Part shown: one piece after another, positions 1 through 4,957 of the stretch
Position numbering within the stretch: position 1 is the first letter of the stretch
Layout: every line of letters starts with the position of its first letter
Assembly: GCA_018333405.1 (NCBI GenBank)
Contig: JAGXSR010000051.1
Span: 1 to 5,271 of the forward strand
From: Dethiobacter sp.
GTDB taxonomy: Bacteria; Bacillota; Dethiobacteria; DTU022
Direction of reading: 5' to 3'
DNA: 5,271 nt
The notes under the pieces: model-generated
Seen by the model: the letters and a program-made list of their open reading frames with translations, nothing else
Told to the model about the DNA's origin: nothing
The model's database searches: none
Position numbers and translations under genes: made by a program

Positions 1-355
1 GCTTGGTCAGCGTATCGATGATCTCCGCGATGGCCAAGCCCGCCTCCACATCCCCGCCGACTGTATTTAAGATGATCAGCAAACCCTCAATCTTCGGGTT
101 CTGCTCCACCGCCACCAACTGCGGGATAATATGCTCGTACTTAGTCGTTTTGTTCTGAGGCGGCAGCACCATATGGCCTTCGATCTGCCCAATTATGGAA
201 ATGGTATGAAGACTGCTTTCTAGTTGCGGAACCTGTACTTGACCCAGCTGCTGGATATTATTCGCGGCCGGCTCTTTTGTTGATTGCTCTGACGGTTTCA
301 CATTACGTCCCGGACGTTTGGGGACCGGGCGGGTTTTGCGGAGATATATAGGCAA
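1..355 (-). CDS. tepA: TepA-like ClpP-family serine peptidase, N-terminal part (cut by the window edge)
   Basis: The minus-strand reading frame is open from the start to window position 1 and gives about 118 residues. It begins with a basic, proline-rich stretch (PIYLRKTRPVPKRPGR), then a variable linker. Next comes a ClpP/crotonase-type core: strand HTISIIGQIEGH, then LPPQNKTTKYEHIIPQL, then LLIILNTVGGDVEAGLAIAE, the typical NTxGGDVxAGxAIAE motif of TepA/YmfB. The catalytic serine and histidine would lie beyond the edge, so activity cannot be judged. In Bacillus subtilis this cytoplasmic ClpP relative has been linked to preprotein translocation and to spore outgrowth. Finding it directly after an RNase J gene matches the conserved order. 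Start choice: a GTG at 362-364 is in frame but sits inside the Shine-Dalgarno sequence AGGAAGTGATC (359-369). The TTG at 353-355 has an 8-nt spacing from AGGAAG and is preferred. The family assignment is firm; the start is moderately sure. Confidence 0.88.
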   Translation of the reverse strand, partial: MPIYLRKTRPVPKRPGRNVKPSEQSTKEPAANNIQQLGQVQVPQLESSLHTISIIGQIEGHMVLPPQNKTTKYEHIIPQLVAVEQNPKIEGLLIILNTVGGDVEAGLAIAEIIDTLTK

Positions 356-358
356 TTT

Positions 359-369
359 GATCACTTCCT
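359..369 (-). promoter_or_regulatory. Extended Shine-Dalgarno sequence of tepA
   Basis: The minus strand reads AGGAAGTGATC, which matches 10 of 11 bases of AGGAGGTGATC, the complement of the 16S rRNA 3' tail. It overlaps the GTG at 362-364, which argues against that start and for the TTG at 353-355. Confidence 0.6.
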
Positions 370-370
370 G

Positions 371-418
371 TCTGCCGATTTAAAAAACAATTTAACAACA
401 GTTGTAGTTTACGGCAGA
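371..418 (-). repeat. Inverted repeat TCTGCCG/CGGCAGA around an AT-rich core before tepA
   Basis: Perfect 7-bp arms at 371-377 and 412-418 flank 34 bases of AT-rich sequence. The core contains a smaller dyad, ACAAC-A-GTTGT, at 395-405. Read as minus-strand RNA, the second arm ends one base before the tepA Shine-Dalgarno sequence, so a long-loop stem could form just upstream of the ribosome site. There is no clean U-tract terminator. A role as leader structure or operator is only inferred. Confidence 0.35.
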
Positions 419-462
419 AGGTGACCAGTTATACCGCAGGATGAATATAACCGCCATACCCG

Positions 463-474
463 AATGTATACATT
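463..474. repeat. Perfect 12-bp palindrome AATGTATACATT after the RNase J gene
   Basis: AATGTATACATT is self-complementary across all 12 bases and lies 10 bases past the RNase J stop codon, in the gap before tepA. It has no loop, so it is unlikely to act as an RNA hairpin. It could be a protein-binding dyad or chance in AT-rich sequence. Confidence 0.25.
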
Positions 475-484
475 TCAGATCAGA

Positions 485-2203
485 CTATTCCTGCCGATCC
501 ATTTTGAACCCATCCCCAAACACAGGAATCTCCATAATAATAGGTATAATCATAGGCCGGCGTCCGGTGCGCTCGTAGAAAAATGGCGATGCGGTATCTC
601 TTACCAGCGTTTTGACAGCACTCCAATCAAGGATCCGCTCGGGACTGAGTTTAGCCATCTTTTCACTTAAAAGCTGTTTGGCCTCATTTAACAGACGCTC
701 TGACTCACGGACATAAACAAAACCACGGGTGACTATTTCCGGCCCGCTGATTAGTTTAGCCTGATTTAAATCTATGACCATAACGACGACTACGATCCCT
801 TCTTCAGCCAGAATGCGCCGATCTCTCAATACCACATCTCCGACATCGCCGATACCAAAGCCATCGACCATCACTCTTCCGGCAGTCACCGTCCCGGCCA
901 CCTGACCAACATCTTCCCCAAATTCAATGACAGTACCCGGCTCTACCAGAAATGTATTTTCTTGTGGGATATCCACCTTTTCGGCCACTTTTGCGCAATA
1001 GTACTGGTGCCGATACTCCCCGTGTACCGGGATAACATATTTCGGTTTGAGCAGGTTCAGCATCAGTTTGATATCTTCTTCGCTGCCATGCCCGGATACG
1101 TGCACACCCGAAATCGATCGATGGATCACTTCAGCCCCTCGCTGAAACAGGTTGTTTACCGTGCGTGCCACTAGCTTTTCATTCCCCGGAATCGGCGTGG
1201 CCGCTATAATCACAGTATCCCCGGGGACAATTTCCACTCGGCGGTGATCAGACAGAGAAATCCTGGTTAGTGCGGACATCGGTTCACCCTGACTCCCGGT
1301 AGTAATTAAGGCTATCTGCTCTTTGGGATAATGGTTGATCTGATCTATTTCAACAAGTATCCCTTTGGGAATTTGCAGATATCCCAGCTTGGAGGCAATA
1401 TCCACAGAGCCGACTATACTGCGGCCAATCACACATACTTTTCGCCGGTAACGGTAAGCCGCGTCTATAACCTGCTGAATACGGTGTATATTTGAAGCAA
1501 AGGTGGCAAAAATAATCCGTTTGTGCGAAAGGCGAAATATATCATCTATAGTCCTTCCCACTTCACTTTCCGAAAGAGTGAATCCCGGCCGATCTGCATT
1601 GGTGCAGTCGATCAGGGCCGCCAGTACCCCTTTTTTTCCCAGACCGGATAATTTATAGAAATCTGTCACTTTACCGTCTACCGGTGTGTGATCAAATTTA
1701 AAGTCGCTGGTATAGACAATTATGCCGGCAGGTGTATGCACCGCTACCCCCACTGAATCGGGGATACTGTGATTAGTCCGAAAAAATTCCAGGGTTATGT
1801 TTGGTGATATGGCCAGTGTTTGGTCGGCGGTAATCTGACGCAAATCCGCTTCCTGTAAAAGCTCATGTTCAGTCAGCTTTGATTCCAGCAAACCCAGGGT
1901 CAGCCTGGTTCCGTATATAGGCACATTCAGTTCAGCAATCAGGTAAGGCACTGCCCCGATATGATCCTCGTGTCCGTGGGTTAATATAATTCCCTTCAGC
2001 TGTTCGCGGTTTTCAAGTAAGAATGTGGTGTCCGGTATCACAATGTCCACCCCGTGCATTCCTTCCTCCGGAAACTTTAAACCGCAGTCCATGACTATAA
2101 GCTCTTTTCCGTAGCGCAAAGCAAACATGTTTTTACCGATTTCTCCGACACCGCCCAGGGGAATAACCTGTACACACCCAGTCTTGCAAGATTTATGACG
2201 CAA
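485..2203 (-). CDS. rnj: Ribonuclease J (metallo-beta-lactamase/beta-CASP RNase)
   Basis: This 572-residue protein has the full RNase J layout and usual length. RNase J is a cytoplasmic 5'-3' exonuclease and endonuclease used in mRNA decay and rRNA maturation in Firmicutes. The N-terminal beta-lactamase fold carries LGGVGEIGKN (residues 16-25) and the zinc motif HGHEDH (76-81). Further expected metal ligands are His145 in NHSIPDS, Asp167 in TSDFKFD and His394 in PVHGEYRH. The beta-CASP part includes TFASNIHRIQQ (234-244), TGSQGEPMSAL (302-312) and SGHGSEED (370-377). A C-terminal domain follows, with RDRRILAEEG and ending near RRPMIIPIIMEI. All catalytic residues are present, so it should be active. 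The start is TTG, with AAGGAGG at 2211-2217 and a 7-nt spacing. Position between dapA and tepA corresponds to B. subtilis rnjB (ymfA), but orthology to J1 or J2 cannot be settled here; many Clostridia have a single RNase J. Confidence 0.97.
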   Translation of the reverse strand: MRHKSCKTGCVQVIPLGGVGEIGKNMFALRYGKELIVMDCGLKFPEEGMHGVDIVIPDTTFLLENREQLKGIILTHGHEDHIGAVPYLIAELNVPIYGTRLTLGLLESKLTEHELLQEADLRQITADQTLAISPNITLEFFRTNHSIPDSVGVAVHTPAGIIVYTSDFKFDHTPVDGKVTDFYKLSGLGKKGVLAALIDCTNADRPGFTLSESEVGRTIDDIFRLSHKRIIFATFASNIHRIQQVIDAAYRYRRKVCVIGRSIVGSVDIASKLGYLQIPKGILVEIDQINHYPKEQIALITTGSQGEPMSALTRISLSDHRRVEIVPGDTVIIAATPIPGNEKLVARTVNNLFQRGAEVIHRSISGVHVSGHGSEEDIKLMLNLLKPKYVIPVHGEYRHQYYCAKVAEKVDIPQENTFLVEPGTVIEFGEDVGQVAGTVTAGRVMVDGFGIGDVGDVVLRDRRILAEEGIVVVVMVIDLNQAKLISGPEIVTRGFVYVRESERLLNEAKQLLSEKMAKLSPERILDWSAVKTLVRDTASPFFYERTGRRPMIIPIIMEIPVFGDGFKMDRQE

Positions 2204-2210
2204 CTTTAGT

Positions 2211-2217
2211 CCTCCTT
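2211..2217 (-). promoter_or_regulatory. Ribosome binding site of the RNase J gene
   Basis: The minus strand reads AAGGAGG, then 7 bases (ACTAAAG), then TTG. The strong site and ideal spacing settle the TTG at 2201-2203 as the start, although it is a weak start codon. Confidence 0.8.
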
Positions 2218-2246
2218 ATTGTATAGTTTACCGTTTTGAGTTTATC

Positions 2247-2252
2247 ATTATA
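2247..2252 (-). promoter_or_regulatory. Possible -10 element (TATAAT) upstream of the RNase J gene
   Basis: An exact TATAAT reads leftward 44 bases before the RNase J start. At 17-bp spacing the -35 position (2270-2275) reads ATGTGC, a poor match to TTGACA, and there is no TGn extension. It is a weak candidate; the 202-bp gap and the upstream hairpin make some promoter here plausible. Confidence 0.25.
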
Positions 2253-2284
2253 TTTTACTCCGTCATTGAGCACATCGCCGTGAC

Positions 2285-2310
2285 TTAAACAGTAATCAGT
2301 TTAAAGTATA
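2285..2310 (-). promoter_or_regulatory. AT-rich dyad next to a TATACT word in the dapA-RNase J gap
   Basis: TTAAAC (2285-2290) and GTTTAA (2299-2304) form perfect 6-bp arms over an 8-bp centre. On the minus strand the dyad directly follows TATACT (2305-2310), a 5/6 match to a sigma-A -10. No convincing -35 is seen at 16-18 bp (AATTAT at 17). If the -10 were real, the dyad would cover the transcription start, as an operator might. This is speculative. Confidence 0.25.
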
Positions 2311-2337
2311 GCCCCTTCTTTATATAAATAATTATCC

Positions 2338-2369
2338 CCCTCTCCCCTGCGTAGAAATTGGGGAGAGGG
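2338..2369 (-). terminator. GC-rich hairpin after dapA, possible imperfect terminator
   Basis: CCCTCTCCCC (2338-2347) pairs perfectly with GGGGAGAGGG (2360-2369), giving a 10-bp stem with a 12-nt loop. It lies 36 bases beyond the dapA stop codon in the direction of transcription. What follows on the minus strand is GGATAATTATTTATATA, AT-rich but without a proper U run, so intrinsic termination would be weak. It could instead act as a 3'-end stabiliser or processing site, or be a small dispersed repeat. Confidence 0.45.
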
Positions 2370-2405
2370 ATTAGGATCCATACAGAATCTGCTTTTAAGG
2401 CCCGT

Positions 2406-3293
2406 TCATCCAATCAGGCCATAATGCTGCAGCATTTTCCTCAACCGTAGCAGCTCCTCGCCTTTCAGTGGAATAAGCGGCAGGCGTGGCCGGCCGGCCT
2501 GAAATCCCATCAGATTCAAAGCTGCTTTAACCGGAATAGGGTTTGTCTCCACAAATAACCCTTTAAACAGGGGCAACAGATCAATATGCAAGTCCGCTGC
2601 AGACTTGTAATCGCCCAGTAAGTATTTCCCGATCATTTCTGCAACTTTTTTTCCGGCAACATTAGAAGCCACGCTGACCACTCCCGTAGCTCCAATGCTC
2701 AACAAGGGCAGGGTCAAAGAATCATCTCCCGCATATAGGGAAAATCCTGCCGGCGCTTCTTTGCAGATCAACGCGGCCTGTTCCAGGTTTCCGCTTGCCT
2801 CCTTGACAGAAACAATATTTTCAATTTCAGCAAGCTTAAGCGTAGTTTCTGCGCTCATGTTAACCCCGGTCCGCCCGGGGACATTGTACATCATCACCGG
2901 CAATGTTGTCGCTGCCGCCGCCGCCTTAAAGTGCTCATACAGGCCTTTCTGCGGAGGTTTATTATAATATGGTGTGACCAGCATTATTCCGTTGACGCCG
3001 GTCTCTTCAGCCGCCTCTGTCAATTCAACCGTAGCCGAAGTAGAGTTGCCGCCAGTGCCGGCAATAACCGCCACCTTCGCTTCTGCGGCTTCTACTACCA
3101 CCCTGAACAGCTCCAGCTTCTCTTCTCTGCTCAGCACCGGAGATTCTCCTGTGGTGCCGGAAACGACCAGGCCTGTAGATCCGCTGTCAATTAAATATCT
3201 TGTCAATTCCGCCGCGGCAGTATAATTTATATCGCCATCTTCGGCAAAAGGGGTAACCATAGCCGTAATCATTCTTCCAAAATTCGCAAACAA
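2406..3293 (-). CDS. dapA: 4-hydroxy-tetrahydrodipicolinate synthase (DapA, DHDPS)
   Basis: This 295-residue class I aldolase has the usual family length. It condenses pyruvate with L-aspartate 4-semialdehyde to 4-hydroxy-tetrahydrodipicolinate, the branch step to diaminopimelate/lysine and, in spores, to dipicolinate. Visible motifs are GTTGES (46-51, active-site threonines), VTPYYNKP (106-113), YNVPGRTG (136-143, with catalytic Tyr136 and substrate-binding Arg141), the Schiff-base Lys164 in SVKEASG, and NPIPVKAAL (251-259). All catalytic residues are intact. Positions that bind feedback lysine in E. coli (His53, His56, Glu84) appear as Arg56, Lys59 and Ala87 by eye alignment, suggesting lysine insensitivity as in many Gram-positive enzymes; this is inferred. 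The start is TTG, 9 bases after AAGGAGG (3303-3309). It follows dpaB by 54 bp with a probable promoter of its own. Confidence 0.97.
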   Translation of the reverse strand: MFANFGRMITAMVTPFAEDGDINYTAAAELTRYLIDSGSTGLVVSGTTGESPVLSREEKLELFRVVVEAAEAKVAVIAGTGGNSTSATVELTEAAEETGVNGIMLVTPYYNKPPQKGLYEHFKAAAAATTLPVMMYNVPGRTGVNMSAETTLKLAEIENIVSVKEASGNLEQAALICKEAPAGFSLYAGDDSLTLPLLSIGATGVVSVASNVAGKKVAEMIGKYLLGDYKSAADLHIDLLPLFKGLFVETNPIPVKAALNLMGFQAGRPRLPLIPLKGEELLRLRKMLQHYGLIG

Positions 3294-3302
3294 ACCGCTA
3301 CA

Positions 3303-3309
3303 CCTCCTT
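3303..3309 (-). promoter_or_regulatory. Ribosome binding site of dapA
   Basis: The minus strand reads AAGGAGG followed by 9 bases and TTG (3291-3293). The strong site fixes the TTG start, and the reading MFANFGRMITAMVTPF lines up with known DapA N-termini. Confidence 0.75.
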
Positions 3310-3311
3310 AG

Positions 3312-3340
3312 AGTATATCAGGAAAAATGGATATTGGCAA
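3312..3340 (-). promoter_or_regulatory. Sigma-A-type promoter between dpaB and dapA
   Basis: On the minus strand TTGCCA (3335-3340, 5/6 match to TTGACA) is followed by exactly 17 bases and TATACT (3312-3317, 5/6 match to TATAAT), with a TGA just before it giving an extended -10 (TGnTATACT). It starts 8 bases past the dpaB stop codon. The predicted transcription start (around 3305) falls inside the dapA Shine-Dalgarno sequence, so the mRNA leader would be very short. That tightness is the main reason for doubt. Confidence 0.55.
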
Positions 3341-3347
3341 AAGCTGC

Positions 3348-3935
3348 TTATTGCCCAATCAAAACCGGCTGCAGTTGCCTGGCCTGGAGCGCTTCCACGG
3401 CAGCAGGCAGGATCATCTCCGCGCAGGAAACCAGGGAATTCGGTTTTTCCCCTGGATTGTCCTGACCAAAGGGCACCAGATAGATATGTTTTGTGTTCAG
3501 CAGAACAGCAAGGTTTTTCGCATTCAGGCCCAACCCGTCGTTAGTAGAAATAAAAACCAGAACCGGCCTTTGGTTGCGCAGTTGCGCCTTTACCGCCATT
3601 AACACCGCGGTATCCACAACGCCGTTAGCAATTTTAGCCATGGTATTGCCGGTACAGGGTGCAATTAGCACCAGATCCAACAACTTTTTCGGGCCGATCG
3701 GCTCTACATCCACCATGGTCAGCCAGGGATTTCTGCCTGTCAAATCAACAACCTGTTTTCGCCAATACTCCTTGCTGCCGAAACGTGTATCTGTTTCCTG
3801 CACGGTTGTTGAGAATATTGGGTATATTTCCGCTCCAGCTTCTCTCAGTATCTTTACCTGCGGCAGAATCGCTTCTATAGTGCAATGCGATCCGGTCATA
3901 GCTAAACCGATTCTTTGACCTTCAAGATTCTGCAC
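3348..3935 (-). CDS. dpaB: Dipicolinate synthase subunit B (flavoprotein-like)
   Basis: This 195-residue protein is the DpaB/SpoVFB subunit that works with DpaA to make dipicolinic acid in the sporulating mother cell, for export into the forespore. It has the flavoprotein-family fold: an N-terminal strand with RIGLAMTGSHCTIEA (about 8-22), then RFGSKEYWRKQVVDLTGR, then LIAPCTGNTMAKIANG (90-105), STNDGLGLNAKNL (130-142) and VPFGQDNPGEKPNS (154-167). These match B. subtilis SpoVFB closely along its length. Start choice: a GTG three codons upstream (3942-3944) overlaps the Shine-Dalgarno sequence itself (GAGGAGG, 3944-3950). The GTG at 3933-3935 has an 8-nt spacing and gives MQNLEGQRIG, which fits the family N-terminus. 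The gene lies 20 bp after dpaA, so the two are co-transcribed. asd, its usual next neighbour, is missing. Confidence 0.96.
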   Translation of the reverse strand: MQNLEGQRIGLAMTGSHCTIEAILPQVKILREAGAEIYPIFSTTVQETDTRFGSKEYWRKQVVDLTGRNPWLTMVDVEPIGPKKLLDLVLIAPCTGNTMAKIANGVVDTAVLMAVKAQLRNQRPVLVFISTNDGLGLNAKNLAVLLNTKHIYLVPFGQDNPGEKPNSLVSCAEMILPAAVEALQARQLQPVLIGQ

Positions 3936-3943
3936 CTGTCTCA

Positions 3944-3950
3944 CCTCCTC
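3944..3950 (-). promoter_or_regulatory. Ribosome binding site of dpaB
   Basis: The minus strand reads GAGGAGG, continuing as GAGGAGGTGA. The first possible GTG start is formed by the end of this site and so cannot be used with it. The second GTG (3933-3935) lies 8 bases downstream and is the likely start. Confidence 0.75.
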
Positions 3951-3955
3951 TTCAT

Positions 3956-4825
3956 TTAATTATTCGGCTTCTCCATGATCATGCGCTTGTATACCACCGA
4001 AAGAATCCGGGCAGCAGTCAGCGGCGCCGCTTTTCCCGGCAATCCCGGCAGTAGAACTGCTTTTATCCCCAGGGAGTTGGCCGCCTCAAAGTCAGTGCCT
4101 CCGGGTGCGGAAGCAAGATCTATGATGATGACGCTTTTTTTTGCCCGCTGCAGGATCTTGCCGTACAGCACCGACGCCGGCGCGGTATTAAAAATAAAAT
4201 CCATTTTATGAATGGAATCCTCGATTTCCGTTGCCGGCACAGCGTTTATATTCATGGTCCGGGCTAAAGCTGCTTTTTCATTTTGCCTGACAGAGGCAGT
4301 CACGCGAACGCCGATCCCCTGCAGCATTCTGGCCAGCGCTGTGCCGCTTCGGCCCAATCCTATAACCAGGGCGCGGCTGCCATGCAAAGTAATATCAGAA
4401 AGTTCCATTGCTTTCTGAATGGCCCCTTCCGCTGTAGGGATCGCGTTTAGCAGCGCCAATTCAGTATTATCTTCCGTATACACGGGTTGCGCGCGAGCCG
4501 GCAGGGAAGCCTTTATCGCCGGCGCTGCAGAGCCGGTCAGCAAAAGGTAATTTTTCGCGGGCATCTCCAGATAGCTCAGCACCTGAAGCGGCGGATCGGT
4601 GGTAAATAGCGCTGTTACAGTCCCATCCGCCTTTATACCGGAAAGTGGAGTAATCAGAACATCCGCCGAACATAGATCCGCAGTTTTGGCATAGTCTTCA
4701 GGGTTGACCTGAGGGCTTTTTTCAAATCCGATCATTTGTACATCCAAACCCTCGTTTTGCCAAATTCGGTATAGCTCGACTTCACGCCGGTCGCCGCCTA
4801 ACAGAATTACCTTCGGTGTATACAT
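3956..4825 (-). CDS. dpaA: Dipicolinate synthase subunit A (NAD(P)-binding)
   Basis: This 289-residue protein is DpaA/SpoVFA, the dehydrogenase-like subunit that with DpaB oxidises the DapA product to dipicolinic acid, the spore-core calcium chelator. The N-terminal domain opens with VILLGGDRREVELYRIW (6-22) and has ADVLITPLSGIKADGTV (54-70). A Rossmann nucleotide-binding domain follows, with RALVIGLGRSGTALARML (151-168; GLGRSG at 156-161). After that come FIFNTAPASVL (210-220), IIDLASAPGGTDFEAA (234-249) and PGLPGKAAPLTAARIL (260-275), all hallmarks of the family. Length agrees with known members. The ATG start follows an in-frame TGA only two codons upstream, so no longer start exists. A GGGAGG site lies 13 bases upstream. 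It is the first gene of a dpaA-dpaB unit behind a sigma-K-like promoter and a terminator. Confidence 0.97.
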   Translation of the reverse strand: MYTPKVILLGGDRREVELYRIWQNEGLDVQMIGFEKSPQVNPEDYAKTADLCSADVLITPLSGIKADGTVTALFTTDPPLQVLSYLEMPAKNYLLLTGSAAPAIKASLPARAQPVYTEDNTELALLNAIPTAEGAIQKAMELSDITLHGSRALVIGLGRSGTALARMLQGIGVRVTASVRQNEKAALARTMNINAVPATEIEDSIHKMDFIFNTAPASVLYGKILQRAKKSVIIIDLASAPGGTDFEAANSLGIKAVLLPGLPGKAAPLTAARILSVVYKRMIMEKPNN

Positions 4826-4838
4826 ATTCGATCATCTT

Positions 4839-4844
4839 CCTCCC
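4839..4844 (-). promoter_or_regulatory. Ribosome binding site of dpaA
   Basis: The minus strand reads GGGAGGAAG, 13 bases before the ATG at 4823-4825 when measured from GGGAGG, which is on the long side. No other in-frame start is available. Confidence 0.55.
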
Positions 4845-4855
4845 GGGTTCTTTTT

Positions 4856-4884
4856 TAGTATATGTTGCAAAACCCATTTCGGTT
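4856..4884 (-). promoter_or_regulatory. Sigma-K-type sporulation promoter of dpaA-dpaB
   Basis: On the minus strand AACC (4881-4884) is followed by 16 bases and CATATACTA (4856-4864). This fits the mother-cell sigma-K pattern (AC, 16-17 bp, CATAnnnTA) at every defined position. In B. subtilis the dpaAB genes are expressed by sigma-K late in sporulation, so site, spacing and gene agree. The predicted start near 4849 would give a leader of roughly 24 bases that includes the GGGAGG ribosome site. A second CATAnnnTA word (CATAAAATA, minus strand) lies just upstream but lacks a matching -35. Confidence 0.7.
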
Positions 4885-4900
4885 ATTTTATGCCTCACCT

Positions 4901-4942
4901 AAAACAGGAAGGCCCGGGAATAACCCAGGCCTTCCTGTTTTT
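4901..4942 (-). terminator. Intrinsic terminator after the stress protein gene, potentially bidirectional
   Basis: AAAACAGGAAGGCC (4901-4914) pairs perfectly with GGCCTTCCTGTTTT (4928-4941), a 14-bp stem. Inside it a C/A mismatch is followed by GGG (4916-4918) pairing with CCC (4924-4926) over an AATAA loop. Leftward transcription ends in TTTT and the plus strand in TTTTT, so it could stop transcripts from either side. It lies 16 bases past the stop codon of the right-hand gene and isolates dpaA from read-through. Confidence 0.9.
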
Positions 4943-4957
4943 ACGAAATACTCTTGT

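Noticed and set aside
464..1174. Plus-strand open frames at 464-670 and 962-1174
   Set aside because: They lie opposite the RNase J gene, have no ribosome site or family features, and the RNase J frame is unmistakable.
2695..3225. Plus-strand open frames opposite dapA
   Set aside because: They are antisense shadows of dapA with low-complexity Ala/Ser/Pro content and overlap one another in different frames.
3294..3347. Lysine riboswitch or T-box upstream of dapA
   Set aside because: The gap is only 54 bp, far too short for either, and contains no matching motifs or terminator hairpin.
3327..3918. Plus-strand open frames opposite dpaB, including one of 141 codons
   Set aside because: The minus-strand frame encodes DpaB with all family motifs; the plus-strand products resemble nothing known to me and lack ribosome sites.
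4467..4673. Second minus-strand open frame inside dpaA
   Set aside because: It is an out-of-frame reading within the conserved DpaA coding region, and its product resembles nothing I know.
4891..4900. Second sigma-E/sigma-K-like -10 word CATAAAATA (minus strand) upstream of dpaA
   Set aside because: No ATA- or AC-type -35 is found at the right spacing; that space is taken up by the terminator hairpin.
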